This document shows, piece after piece, positions 1-8,395 of a DNA stretch of 64,000 bases (position 1 is its first letter; every line of letters begins with the position of its first letter). Under the pieces are notes generated by a model. It ran no database searches, was not told the DNA's origin, and was given only the letters and a program-made list of their open reading frames with translations. The DNA is from Ruminococcus sp. (GTDB lineage: Bacteria; Bacillota; Clostridia; Oscillospirales; Ruminococcaceae), in the NCBI GenBank assembly GCA_017626015.1, contig JAGAJO010000006.1, positions 62,001 through 126,000 of the forward strand, read 5' to 3'. Made by a program: the position numbers and the translations under genes.

Positions 1-44
1 GTAGACAAATAAAAACCATATCATCAGTAAAGGAGATTTTAGTT

Positions 45-419
45 ATGGCACGAACAAAGAAGGCTGCCGAGGAAGCAGCTGTTAAGGTCGAGGAGATCAA
101 GGAAGAGGTAAAGTCCGTTGCCGAAAAGGCTGTTCCCGTAGTTAAGGAAGCTGCCGCAAAGGCAAAAAGCACCGGAAAGAGAGCTGCTGCTAAGACAAAG
201 GCAGCGGTAGATAAGGCTGTTGCCAAGGACAGCTATTATCTCCAGATCTCCGGAAATGAGATCGATGTTGCAGCCGTAGCAGAGGCTTGCAAGGCTGACT
301 ACAAGGCTAAGGGACACAGAACTCCCAAGGCTGTTACGGTATACATCAAGCCCGAGGAGGGCGTCGCTTACTACACTGTAAACGGCAAAGGCTCCGAGGA
401 TTTCAAGATCAGCTTGTAA
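45..419 (+). CDS. DUF6465 family, histone-H1-like N-terminus
   Basis: A 124-residue cytoplasmic protein in two parts. Residues 1-60 are almost only Lys, Ala, Glu and Val, with AAAKAK- and KTKAA-type runs like the tails of histone H1 and bacterial HU-like proteins. Residues 62-124 form a small compact domain (starting SYYLQISGNEID, ending with the YTVNGKGS segment) that I recognise as DUF6465. No catalytic motif is visible. The start is fixed by AAGGAG at 30-35. A strong terminator follows at once, so the gene is monocistronic. A role in binding nucleic acid is inferred from charge only; the family has no established function. Confidence 0.85.
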   Translation: MARTKKAAEEAAVKVEEIKEEVKSVAEKAVPVVKEAAAKAKSTGKRAAAKTKAAVDKAVAKDSYYLQISGNEIDVAAVAEACKADYKAKGHRTPKAVTVYIKPEEGVAYYTVNGKGSEDFKISL

Positions 420-434
420 TTTTGTAATAAAAAG

Positions 435-470
435 AAAACGGGAGGAACGTACTTTGTTCCTCCCGTTTTT
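435..470 (+). terminator. Rho-independent terminator of the DUF6465 gene
   Basis: A perfect 14-bp stem (AAAACGGGAGGAAC with its complement at 456-469), a 7-nt loop and a T-run. The A-run on the 5' side means it could also end transcription coming from the convergent transporter gene. Confidence 0.9.
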
Positions 471-490
471 TATTATGCGGCAAAGCATAT

Positions 491-1762
491 TCACTTCGCA
501 TTGATGTTTATATACTCCGGCTTCAGCTTCGAGTACATTATCTTCTGACTGGAATAAAGTCCGTAATAGCCTGAGAGCATATAGCTTACTCCGCAGGCGA
601 CTGCAAACAGCACGGTCGCCTGTCCCCCGAAAAGCTCGAAGCTTAAAAATACGGACGCTACCGGACAGTTTACTACGGCGCAGAACATTGCGACAAGCCC
701 TATGGCAGCGCCGAAGCATGGGTCGGCTCCTACCAGCGGGGCGCAGACGCAGCCGAAGGTCGAACCGATAAAGAATGTCGGCACTATCTCTCCGCCCTTG
801 AAGCCTGAACCTATAGAAACGGCAGTGAAGATTATTTTCAGCACAAAGGCAGGATATGCCGCCTCCCCCGTTTCTATCGCAGCGGATATAACGTCTCCGC
901 CGGCGCCGTTGTAATCTCTTGTGCCAACGATCAGCGTCATGGCGATAAGGATCGCCGAGCCGATCAGTATACGCAGGTAGGTGTTTTTCACATGGACTCT
1001 GAAAAGATCGTGGGAATGCTTCATGGTAACGCAGAAAAGTATGGACACCAGTGCGCAAAGAGCGGAAAGCACTCCGACCTGAGTGACGCTTGAAAGAGAG
1101 AGACGGGGGATCTCCGAGCCGATCTTAAAGACTGTCGGCGGAAGTCCCATAATTATGGATACCTTGTACGCCACCAGCGCCGAGGCTATGCAGGGAACAA
1201 GTCCCACATAATAGATCACGCCGACGCTTATGACCTCCATGGCGAAAAAGGTCGCAGTAAGAGGAGTGCCGAAAAGCGCAGAGAAAACCGAGCTCATTCC
1301 GCACATTATAACAAGGCTCATATCCTTTTCGTCAAGATGAAGAAGCTCTCCCGCCATTGCGCCTATGCTGCCGCCAAGCTGCAAAGCCGCTCCCTCACGT
1401 CCTACCGAGCCTCCTACAAAATGCGTAAGCACGGTTGAGACAAATATCAGCGGAGCCATTATTATAGGCACCTTTATACTGGTGCGTATAGAGCTTATAA
1501 TGTGGTTTGTACCAGTTTCCTCGTCTATTTTGCAGGCTCTGTACAGAAATACGATAATAATTCCCGCAACGGGAGCGAGGAAGATCGTCCATGAATGTTC
1601 TCCCCGGAAGCTTGTTACCGTGTTTACCGCCATGTGAAAAAGCGATCCGGTTATCCCTCCTACCACCCCCAGCGCAATAGCAATAGCTACCCACTTTGCA
1701 AAGACCGAGGCATAGGTAAATCCGGAGTCTATTTTTCTTTTTATGTACTGCTTGTTTATCAC
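491..1762 (-). CDS. CLC-family anion transporter, possibly fluoride type (CLC-F)
   Basis: A 423-residue polytopic membrane protein of the voltage-gated chloride channel/antiporter family. The gating-glutamate motif is GREGA at residues 121-125 (Glu123), and the second pore motif is GFKGGEIVP at 320-328. In place of the classical GSGIP chloride motif it has GTNHI (84-88), and near the C-terminus it carries GYYGLYSSQ. The GREG-A/V and GFKGGE-x-P forms with a GIYxSQ-like tail are, to my knowledge, typical of the fluoride-exporting CLC-F branch, so F-/H+ antiport is plausible but not proven. It starts at a GTG 7 nt after GAGGG. No regulatory CBS domain and no crcB-type (fluoride) riboswitch is visible upstream. 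Confidence 0.85.
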   Translation of the reverse strand: MINKQYIKRKIDSGFTYASVFAKWVAIAIALGVVGGITGSLFHMAVNTVTSFRGEHSWTIFLAPVAGIIIVFLYRACKIDEETGTNHIISSIRTSIKVPIIMAPLIFVSTVLTHFVGGSVGREGAALQLGGSIGAMAGELLHLDEKDMSLVIMCGMSSVFSALFGTPLTATFFAMEVISVGVIYYVGLVPCIASALVAYKVSIIMGLPPTVFKIGSEIPRLSLSSVTQVGVLSALCALVSILFCVTMKHSHDLFRVHVKNTYLRILIGSAILIAMTLIVGTRDYNGAGGDVISAAIETGEAAYPAFVLKIIFTAVSIGSGFKGGEIVPTFFIGSTFGCVCAPLVGADPCFGAAIGLVAMFCAVVNCPVASVFLSFELFGGQATVLFAVACGVSYMLSGYYGLYSSQKIMYSKLKPEYININAK

Positions 1763-1844
1763 ATTGATCCCTCAGCTTTGTTGAAAAGAAATCTGTAATC
1801 CATAATTTGGACGTTCTGACCATATTATAAAAAAGCCGGATAAA

Positions 1845-1864
1845 GGGCGGTCTGAGACCGCCCC
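1845..1864 (-). terminator. Hairpin downstream of ridA
   Basis: A 9-bp palindrome (GGGCGGTCT and its complement around a 1-2 nt loop). On the minus strand a T-run follows about 10 nt later (plus 1831-1836), so it is a somewhat atypical terminator for the ilvA-ridA unit. Confidence 0.55.
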
Positions 1865-1894
1865 GCTGTTAAATACTTTTAGCTGTTTGCGGAA

Positions 1895-2269
1895 TTATTT
1901 TTCCGCAATGACCTCTACCTCGACAAGCACGTCCTTGGGAAGCTCCTTGACAGCTACGCAGCTTCTTGCAGGCTTGGAGGTGAAATATTCTCCGTAAACG
2001 CCGTTGAATGCAGCAAAATCGGACATATTCTTAAGAAAACATACGGTTTTGACTGCTTTGTCCATAGATGTCCCTGCCGCCTCGAGAACTGCGGTGAGGT
2101 TTTTGCATACCTGATGAGTCTGTTCCTCGATAGTTGCTGCCTCTACGTTTCCCGTTGCGGGATCGATAGCGATCTGTCCCGATGTGAAAACAAGACCTCC
2201 TACTGTCATTGCCTGAGAATAGGGTCCGATAGCGTCGGGCGCATTCTTTGTATAAACTTTTTCTGCCAT
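1895..2269 (-). CDS. ridA: RidA family 2-iminobutanoate/2-iminopropanoate deaminase
   Basis: A 124-residue cytoplasmic protein of normal family length that forms trimers in known members. It hydrolyses reactive enamine/imine intermediates released by PLP enzymes, above all those of threonine dehydratase. The hallmark GPYSQA motif is at residues 15-20 and the substrate-binding Arg of the ARSCV segment is Arg102, with acidic residues at 117/119. It lies 23 bp downstream of ilvA on the same strand with its own AAGGAG, so the enzyme that makes 2-aminocrotonate and the enzyme that disposes of it are made from one T-box-controlled transcript. Confidence 0.95.
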   Translation of the reverse strand: MAEKVYTKNAPDAIGPYSQAMTVGGLVFTSGQIAIDPATGNVEAATIEEQTHQVCKNLTAVLEAAGTSMDKAVKTVCFLKNMSDFAAFNGVYGEYFTSKPARSCVAVKELPKDVLVEVEVIAEK

Positions 2270-2292
2270 TGTGATCTACTCCTTTTTAATTA

Positions 2293-3495
2293 TTATTTGT
2301 TGACTATTTTAAAGCCCTCGTTTGTAAGAGCCTGACGTATCTCTCTGATATGGTCGTAATTTCTTGTTTCAAGCACTATCCTGAGCAGACACTCGGTAAT
2401 GTCGCTGTCCTCGCTTGCTCTTTCATGGTGGATCGAAACTACGTTTCCGCCCAGATCGGATATTATAGCCGAAACGCCCTTAAGCTGTCCGGGCTTATCC
2501 TCCAGCTGGATGGTAAGAGTATCTGAACGTCCCGATTTGAGCAGACCTCTCTTGATGACTCTTGAAAGTATGGTAACGTCGATGTTTCCTCCCGAAACCA
2601 GACATACCACGTTTTTGCCCTTCAGATCTGGTATCTTGTTAAACATTACAGCAGCGACGGAAACTGCACCCGCACCCTCTGCGATAAGCTTCTGCTTTTC
2701 GATAAGGTGGAGGATAGCGGAGGAGACCTCGTCGTCGGTAACGGTAACTATACCGTCAACATATTTCTTACAGTATTCAAAGGTATTCTCTCCCGGCTCC
2801 TTTACCTTGATTCCGTCGGCAATGGTGTGTACGCTTTCAAGGCATTCGATTTTTCCGTCCTCCAAGGATCTGACCATTGAGGGAGCGCCTTCTGCCTGAA
2901 CTCCGTAAACTCTCACTCTGGGGTTGAGCTGCTTTACTGCGAAGGCAACGCCGGAGATAAGTCCGCCGCCGCCTACAGGAACGACGATAACATCTGCGTC
3001 AGTTACCTGATTGAGTATTTCAAGACCGATAGTACCCTGACCTGCGATGACATTTTCATCGTCAAAGGGGTGGATAAAGGTATACCCCTTTTCATCACGG
3101 AGCCTGATAGCTTCGGCATAGGCGTCGTCGTAAACGCCGGGAACAAGACAAACCTCCGCACCGTAGCCCTTGGTAGCCTCTACCTTTGAGATAGGGGCGC
3201 CGTCGGGAAGGCAGATGATCGACTTTATCCCGTTTTTGGTGGCAGCCAGCGCAACGCCCTGAGCGTGGTTTCCCGCAGAGCAGGCTATAACGCCGTGAGC
3301 CTTTTCCTCGTCGGAAAGCTTTGAAATTTTATAGTAAGCTCCCCTTACCTTAAAAGAACCCGTTACCTGAAGATTTTCCGTTTTAAGAAAAACATTGCAT
3401 TCGGGATTTACCTTTGGCGCATTGATGCAGGCGGTAGGTCTTATGACCTCCTTAAGCACATTTGAAGCGTCGAAAACCTTATCCAGTGTCAGCAT
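2293..3495 (-). CDS. ilvA: Threonine ammonia-lyase (threonine dehydratase) with ACT domain
   Basis: Converts L-threonine to 2-oxobutanoate, the first step of isoleucine synthesis. A fold-type II PLP domain covers about residues 1-315: the Schiff-base lysine lies in SFKVRG (Lys49) and the PLP-phosphate glycine loop GGGG is at 175-178. A single C-terminal ACT domain (about 325-400) suggests allosteric control; the length (400 aa) fits the one-ACT class shared by IlvA and catabolic TdcB enzymes. I start at the second in-frame ATG, because AAAGAGG leaves only 2 nt to the ATG at 3501 but 8 nt to the one at 3495. The isoleucine-type T-box in front argues for the biosynthetic role. Confidence 0.94.
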   Translation of the reverse strand: MLTLDKVFDASNVLKEVIRPTACINAPKVNPECNVFLKTENLQVTGSFKVRGAYYKISKLSDEEKAHGVIACSAGNHAQGVALAATKNGIKSIICLPDGAPISKVEATKGYGAEVCLVPGVYDDAYAEAIRLRDEKGYTFIHPFDDENVIAGQGTIGLEILNQVTDADVIVVPVGGGGLISGVAFAVKQLNPRVRVYGVQAEGAPSMVRSLEDGKIECLESVHTIADGIKVKEPGENTFEYCKKYVDGIVTVTDDEVSSAILHLIEKQKLIAEGAGAVSVAAVMFNKIPDLKGKNVVCLVSGGNIDVTILSRVIKRGLLKSGRSDTLTIQLEDKPGQLKGVSAIISDLGGNVVSIHHERASEDSDITECLLRIVLETRNYDHIREIRQALTNEGFKIVNK

Positions 3496-3518
3496 TTTCA
3501 TTACCTCTTTCCAAATAA

Positions 3519-3550
3519 TAAAAAACTCCGCCCCTGAAACAGAGGCGAAG
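3519..3550 (-). terminator. T-box leader terminator hairpin
   Basis: On the minus strand an 11-bp stem (CTTCGCCTCTG with CAGGGGCGGAG, two G-U pairs) closed by TTT and followed by TTTTTT. Its 5' arm lies just past the T-box core, as expected for the competing terminator. Confidence 0.88.
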
Positions 3551-3809
3551 AAGACCGATCAGAATCAACTGTGAATTCTCCGTGTTACCACTCCGACTTG
3601 CAGAAATAATATCTGAATATTTCTGCCGCTCGTATCTCATTATAACGGTGAGAGACCGGATCGCTTAATCGTTCCTGCCGGAACTTTCAGCAGATCGGCT
3701 CGGGGATGATCCTGAAAGCGAAAACCCTGCGTTCTTTCACCATACGAACGCTCTCTGAGAGGATCTGCGCCGCTTTCACCTTTCCCGTCAAAGCCTTTAC
3801 CTTATCAAC
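3519..3809 (-). promoter_or_regulatory. T-box riboswitch, specifier AUC (tRNA-Ile)
   Basis: An untranslated leader of about 290 nt before ilvA. Read on the minus strand it shows the stem I distal motifs (AGAGAGCG, then GGTGAAAG), a specifier region reading GG-AUC-AUCCCCGAGCC, the T-box core AGTGGTAACACGG (complement of plus 3580-3592), and a terminator hairpin with T6 (plus 3519-3550). These are the ordered parts of a transcriptional T-box. The AUC assignment comes from its position before the CCGAG segment and agrees with the isoleucine-pathway gene downstream. Uncharged tRNA-Ile would favour the antiterminator and raise ilvA-ridA expression. Confidence 0.92.
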
Positions 3810-3815
3810 AAATAA

Positions 3816-3844
3816 ATTATACCACCGAAAAAAAGGATTGTCAA
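3816..3844 (-). promoter_or_regulatory. Sigma-A promoter of ilvA-ridA
   Basis: Consensus TTGACA (plus 3839-3844) and TATAAT (plus 3816-3821) separated by exactly 17 bp. It sets transcription start near 3809, the 5' end of the T-box. Confidence 0.93.
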
Positions 3845-3914
3845 TATCATTTCATCAATTTTATTCTGACTTTATTCCTCATTTTTTATGAATTTTTTTA
3901 CGGACCCTGCAAAA

Positions 3915-5177
3915 TCACTTTTCCAGAGCGTTCATTATTTCTTCCATGCGGCTTACGGCATCGGCGGCAGCCTGCTCGGAGGTCGCTTTTGAGTAATAAA
4001 CGCTTTCGCAGACGTCGTTAAATACGTCGATAATGTCGGCGTTTTCTATGTACGGACTCATTTTTTTCAGCTGGGGATCAGAGTTCATTTTCTGCGCAGC
4101 CTCAAATTCCGTACCGCCCAGCATATCTCTTGCATCCAGTGTTTCCGCAGCGGAGCAGCTCACCGGTATACCTCTTGTTCTGCCCTGGACGGCAGCCATA
4201 TCGGGACTGTTGAGAAGAAAGTCCATAAGCTCAGCCGCAGCCTCGGGATCGCCGCAGTCCTTTTTTATGGCGTAAAGGCTGGAGGGTTTTATATACCAGC
4301 CGTAGGATATATAGTCGTCAGCGGTTATGTAATCGCCGATTTCAAGCTCAAAGCCGCCTGTTTCAGCCTCATTGCTGAAATAGCCTATGTCGGATATCCA
4401 CGAGACCGTTCCCGCCGCTTTAAGCAGCGAAATATCCGAGCGGTCGTAATCCGCCCCCGGGGGAGTTACCTTTTCGTTTAAAAGGCGGCAGCAGAAGTCG
4501 ATCATTATCTTCAGATCTTCATCGGTGAGATCAAAGCCGTTTTTCAAAGCGGGCTTGCCTGTTGTCTGCTCAAGATAGGCGCAGCAGCACATCCATATGC
4601 TTTTTTCGGTAAGCTCCAGCGGGTATACGCCGTCCTTGCTCATTACTTTTGCTGCCGAGAAAAGCTCCTCCCATGTGGAGGGAAGCTTAAGCCCGTAGGA
4701 ATCGTAGAGAGTTTTATTGTATGCGAAGGTCAGCGCATTGAGGCTTATCGGCAGCGCATTCAGCCTTCCGCCTATGATACCGTATTGCAGATCCTCCTTT
4801 GCGAAGTTGGACAGATCGATATGGTCGGAAAGCTCCGACAGGTCGTAAAAGCCCGTTCCGTCGGGGGAATACTCATACAGCCAGTCATAATTGAGCTGCA
4901 TGACGTCCGCCTCGGTACCGGAATATATTTCACAGTTCATTCTGGACTTGAAGCCTTCATATTCCCCGTATTCGGTCCTGACGGATATGTCCTCATGCTG
5001 TTCGCCGAAGATCTTGAGACCTTCAAGCGTACTTTCGTTCCTATCGTCCTTTCCCCACCACGAGTAGGTTATCTCACAGCTCGGCTCCTCATGTATAATT
5101 CTGACTGAGGAGCAGGAGGTTAAGCATAGTGAGCAGCATATGCACGCAGAAATTACTTCTGCCGTAAATCTTTTCAT
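3915..5177 (-). CDS. Extracellular solute-binding lipoprotein (family 1 type)
   Basis: A 420-residue lipoprotein. The signal peptide MKRFTAEV... ends in lipobox LTSC with Cys22 as the lipidated residue. The mature part has the type of a carbohydrate-binding ABC substrate-binding protein: a start ITYSWWGKDDRNE, an internal NALTFAYNKTLYDSYG segment, and a helical C-terminus. The start is the ATG that overlaps the stop of the upstream sensor gene (ATGA), with GGAGGAG 8 nt before it; a longer frame to 5363 only runs into that gene. No permease or ATPase genes lie nearby, so it may present ligand to the coupled membrane sensor instead of feeding transport. The ligand is unknown. Confidence 0.85.
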   Translation of the reverse strand: MKRFTAEVISACICCSLCLTSCSSVRIIHEEPSCEITYSWWGKDDRNESTLEGLKIFGEQHEDISVRTEYGEYEGFKSRMNCEIYSGTEADVMQLNYDWLYEYSPDGTGFYDLSELSDHIDLSNFAKEDLQYGIIGGRLNALPISLNALTFAYNKTLYDSYGLKLPSTWEELFSAAKVMSKDGVYPLELTEKSIWMCCCAYLEQTTGKPALKNGFDLTDEDLKIMIDFCCRLLNEKVTPPGADYDRSDISLLKAAGTVSWISDIGYFSNEAETGGFELEIGDYITADDYISYGWYIKPSSLYAIKKDCGDPEAAAELMDFLLNSPDMAAVQGRTRGIPVSCSAAETLDARDMLGGTEFEAAQKMNSDPQLKKMSPYIENADIIDVFNDVCESVYYSKATSEQAAADAVSRMEEIMNALEK

Positions 5178-6670
5178 CTGAGCTGCTCCTCCTTTGCTTC
5201 GGATCTTCTGTATATCACATAACCTGAGCCGTATTTTTTCTCCGCCTCGTCCAGCGACTGCTTTGCGCATTCGTAAAGATCGTCGTAATCGGCGCTGCTG
5301 TCGGGGTAGACAGCCGCACCCACGGCACATTTTATCATTCCTCTGTCGGAGGTAAGCTCGCACAGGCTCAGCCGCCTGTCAAGCTCCTTCACGCTTTCCA
5401 TGAGATCGTCGTGCGCCTTGAACAGGTCGTATTGGGTGAAATCGGCAAAGATGATAAATTCATTTTCTCCCGTTCTGCCCACTATATTTTTCTTGTCGTT
5501 TTCGCCGTCTGAATACATTTCTCTGATAGTCTGCGAAACGGTAAGTATTGCTTTTTCGGTCTCCTCCGCTCCGAAGCTGTGGGGGATAAGCTCGAAATTT
5601 ATCACCTTAACCAGCGCCAGCATAAGCGTAGAGCCTGAAATGCAGGTCTCGATCTTGTCCGCAATAAGATTTTCGGCGGTTTCCGCACTGTAAAGTCCCG
5701 TAAGCTTATCCACAGCCTTATGGGCGGCTGCCAAACCTTTCGCACTTCCGCTCTGAGGATCTAAAAGCGACGAGCATAATATAAGGATAACGATCGCCGC
5801 CGCAGCCATTACTGCGCTTATTACAGCAGTTTTACGGTAAACCCTTACTGCGCTGCTGTTATCGAGCTCACAGAAGAGCTTCCAGCCGTTTTTAAGTACC
5901 CTTACACATTCTATCTTTTGTCCGTCTACCACCGTGCAGGACTCCGCCGCTTCGTCGTAAATGTGATCGCTGTCTAACGTTTCCCCTGTATTGCCCTCGG
6001 ACGAGTAAACAATACGGTTGTCGGGAGCGGTAAAGTATATTTCCGAGTTTTCCCGCTGCCTTTCGTCGGCGAAAAGCTCCGACAGTTCAGATGTGAAAAA
6101 AGAGGAAACGAACACAGTGCTATCGTTTACACGCCGCAGATGATAGATACGCTTGAAATCGTTGTTTACGCCTGCGACCCAGACGGATCCTTCGCCGTTC
6201 ATAAGCGAGGAGATAAAGGAATAGCTGTCGCTTGTCATTAGCTTTTCCGTGCCGGACGAAAGCCTTCCCGCCGATTCGTTGTTCTTATAGATCAGCGCAA
6301 AATCGCAGTAGCTGTCCATAAGGCTGATCTTGTCTATAAATTCGGTTATTTCGTTCAGGGTAACATTTTTTTCATACCGGTCAAGCTTTTCGTCCGTGGC
6401 GTTGAAGCTTAGCACCAGCGGATCCGAAGTGACGATGCTGCCTGCCCTTTCCAGCTTTTCAAATCGTTCGCCAACGGAGATCTCCATTTGCTCTGCCGCA
6501 GTTATCAGCAGCTTTGCCTGAGAGTCCGTCATTGCGTTGAAATGTCTCCATGCACACACTGATAAGACGCAAAAACATACGGCAGCGATAAGCAGAACGC
6601 CGACGGCGGTAAATTTTATTTTTCTGGTATTTATTTTATTTTCAGACCGTGCCTCGCCGAAATTTTCCAC
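5174..6670 (-). CDS. Membrane sensor with extracellular domain and degenerate GGDEF domain
   Basis: A 498-residue protein. TM1 is about residues 20-41, followed by a 235-residue extracellular sensor region (Cache-like in size and pattern), TM2 at about 280-303, and a cytoplasmic GGDEF-type domain from DKLTGLYSAE. The signature GGDEF reads GENEF inside VGRTGENEFIIF, and the usual metal-binding Asp segment is replaced by LVKVINFE. I therefore expect little or no diguanylate cyclase activity, perhaps nucleotide or protein binding instead. It starts at a GTG 7 nt after GGAGG. Its stop overlaps the start of the solute-binding lipoprotein by 4 nt, so the two are translationally coupled. A TATAAT-like -10 is at plus 6703-6708. 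Confidence 0.8.
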   Translation of the reverse strand: MENFGEARSENKINTRKIKFTAVGVLLIAAVCFCVLSVCAWRHFNAMTDSQAKLLITAAEQMEISVGERFEKLERAGSIVTSDPLVLSFNATDEKLDRYEKNVTLNEITEFIDKISLMDSYCDFALIYKNNESAGRLSSGTEKLMTSDSYSFISSLMNGEGSVWVAGVNNDFKRIYHLRRVNDSTVFVSSFFTSELSELFADERQRENSEIYFTAPDNRIVYSSEGNTGETLDSDHIYDEAAESCTVVDGQKIECVRVLKNGWKLFCELDNSSAVRVYRKTAVISAVMAAAAIVILILCSSLLDPQSGSAKGLAAAHKAVDKLTGLYSAETAENLIADKIETCISGSTLMLALVKVINFELIPHSFGAEETEKAILTVSQTIREMYSDGENDKKNIVGRTGENEFIIFADFTQYDLFKAHDDLMESVKELDRRLSLCELTSDRGMIKCAVGAAVYPDSSADYDDLYECAKQSLDEAEKKYGSGYVIYRRSEAKEEQLR

Positions 6671-6799
6671 ATACTCGCCTCCGTAATAAATTTATTTATT
6701 TTATTATATCACATATTTCAGTATATTTAATTATCTTTTTGTTAATTATCGGGGAATGGCATGAGACCGATCCACATCGGACAGACGAAAAAATTGGAT

Positions 6800-6828
6800 T
6801 TGACAACGGAGAAAAAGTAGTATATAAT
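6800..6828 (+). promoter_or_regulatory. Sigma-A promoter of the LCP gene
   Basis: TTGACA at 6800-6805 and TATAAT at 6823-6828 with a 17-bp spacer, about 35 bp before the start codon. Confidence 0.92.
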
Positions 6829-6867
6829 AATTGTGTGTAGAAATTTCAGAAAGAGAGGAAATATTTG

Positions 6868-8358
6868 ATGAACGGCAATAACGGCGTAAACAAAAACAGC
6901 CGGGTCGCAGCTTCCGGGAAAAGACCGAATCAGGAGTATCCCGGGCAGCCGTATTACGATGAAAACGGAGTTCTGCATTTCCCGGGTACCCAGAACGGCA
7001 CGCCGAGGGTCGATCCCTACGAGGAGGAATACCGGCGGCAGCTGGAGGAATTCAGCCGGCTGAGCGGAGAACAGGCAGAGGGCGGAGTCGATCTTCAGTT
7101 TCACAGCATGAACGAAATTTACGGAGGACGTGAAAACGGAGCATATGGCGCAGGACCGCATAAAGCAGCGCAGAAAGCGCCGCAGAAATCGGCACGGAAT
7201 GCCAAAAGCGGTAATAAAAAAAGCTCCGGACGGAGCGGCGGAGCTTACAGAGGCGAGCAGCTTCAGTTCGGTTCCCACAATTCCGGAAAAAATCAAGGCT
7301 CTTCGGGAGGAAGGTCGGCGTCAAAGAAAAAGAAGGGATCTACCGATCAGAAAAAGGAGCGGCGTGCAAAAGTGGATAAGGATACAAAAAAGAAAAGTCA
7401 TCCTGTCAGGACGTTTTTCAAAACGGTAATTATACTGCTCCTGGTAGTATTTGTGCTGATAAATCTGCTGCTTATACGATATATAGGCATGGTGAATATC
7501 AGAGAACGTGGAGAAAGGACATATACCTCGGCTTCAATGGACGATAAGGCGGTCAGGAACATTCTTCTGATCGGTTCGGATACAAGAGACGAAGATCAGT
7601 ACGGCAGGACCGATTCAATGATACTGCTTTCGCTGAACAGCCGCACCAAGGAGATCGTCATGACCTCGTTCATGAGAGATATGTACGTCAATATCGTCGG
7701 AAAAACGCTTGACGGCGAAAGCATAGACACATGGGACAAGATGAATGCCGCATATGTTTACGGCGGCGCTGAGCTGCTTATGGACACAATAGAATATAAT
7801 TTCGATATCTCTGTTGATGACTACGTTTATATAGATTTTTATTCCTTTGTGGATATCGTAAATGCTGTCGGCGGAATAGAGATAGAGGTCTCGGACGAGG
7901 AAGCGCAGGGAATGAGAGCGCCTATGGGTGAGCAGAATAAGATATTGGGAAATCCCAAGGGTACGGACTATCTCAGCAGCGGCGGAAGGATCCTTATGAA
8001 CGGAAATCAGGCGCTTGCCTATGCAAGACTGAGATATGTTGGCAACGCTGATTTTGAGCGTACCGAAAGACAGCGGGAGGTCATCGGGAAGATAATCGAC
8101 AAGGTGAAATCCTCGGATCCTATTACTATCGACAGATTTGCAAAGTCTGCACTGTCGGATCTTGTAACGAATATGTCAAAGACCGATATGCTTCTGATGG
8201 CGTATCGGGCGGCTTTCTCGCTGAGTTACGAGATCAGGTCCCTGAGAATACCTGCCGAGGGGGATTATTCCTACGGAAACCATAGCGGTCAGTCAACGCT
8301 GGACGTGGATCTCGAAAGCTGCCGTGAGCTGCTGCGCAAGGAGATATACGGAGAATAA
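6868..8358 (+). CDS. LCP (LytR-CpsA-Psr) family cell-wall glycopolymer ligase
   Basis: A 496-residue single-pass membrane protein. Residues 1-180 are an unusually long, disordered cytoplasmic tail rich in Gly, Ser, Lys and Gln (KSGNKKSSGRSGG, SKKKKGS). TM is about 184-205. The extracellular LCP domain starts at residue 230: NILLIGSDTRDEDQYGRTDS carries the conserved Asp/Arg residues that bind the polyprenyl pyrophosphate head group (Asp238, Arg240, Arg247, Asp249), with a further Arg270 in SFMRDM. Such enzymes attach glycopolymers to peptidoglycan. I choose ATG 6868 (9 nt from AGAGG) over the TTG just before it. The long charged tail may be a regulatory or scaffolding region. Confidence 0.93.
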   Translation: MNGNNGVNKNSRVAASGKRPNQEYPGQPYYDENGVLHFPGTQNGTPRVDPYEEEYRRQLEEFSRLSGEQAEGGVDLQFHSMNEIYGGRENGAYGAGPHKAAQKAPQKSARNAKSGNKKSSGRSGGAYRGEQLQFGSHNSGKNQGSSGGRSASKKKKGSTDQKKERRAKVDKDTKKKSHPVRTFFKTVIILLLVVFVLINLLLIRYIGMVNIRERGERTYTSASMDDKAVRNILLIGSDTRDEDQYGRTDSMILLSLNSRTKEIVMTSFMRDMYVNIVGKTLDGESIDTWDKMNAAYVYGGAELLMDTIEYNFDISVDDYVYIDFYSFVDIVNAVGGIEIEVSDEEAQGMRAPMGEQNKILGNPKGTDYLSSGGRILMNGNQALAYARLRYVGNADFERTERQREVIGKIIDKVKSSDPITIDRFAKSALSDLVTNMSKTDMLLMAYRAAFSLSYEIRSLRIPAEGDYSYGNHSGQSTLDVDLESCRELLRKEIYGE

Positions 8359-8395
8359 CGTATCGGCGGTATCAATTTTTCAGAAGGAGATTTTT

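Noticed and set aside
39-1058. 339-codon minus-strand frame
   Set aside because: It overlaps the DUF6465 gene, a terminator and the CLC gene in another frame; its protein is arginine/serine-rich nonsense with no family features.
1763-1894. Fluoride (crcB) riboswitch before the CLC gene
   Set aside because: The conserved GGnGAUGGnGUUC-type core and pseudoknot arrangement are not seen; the only structure is the ridA terminator hairpin.
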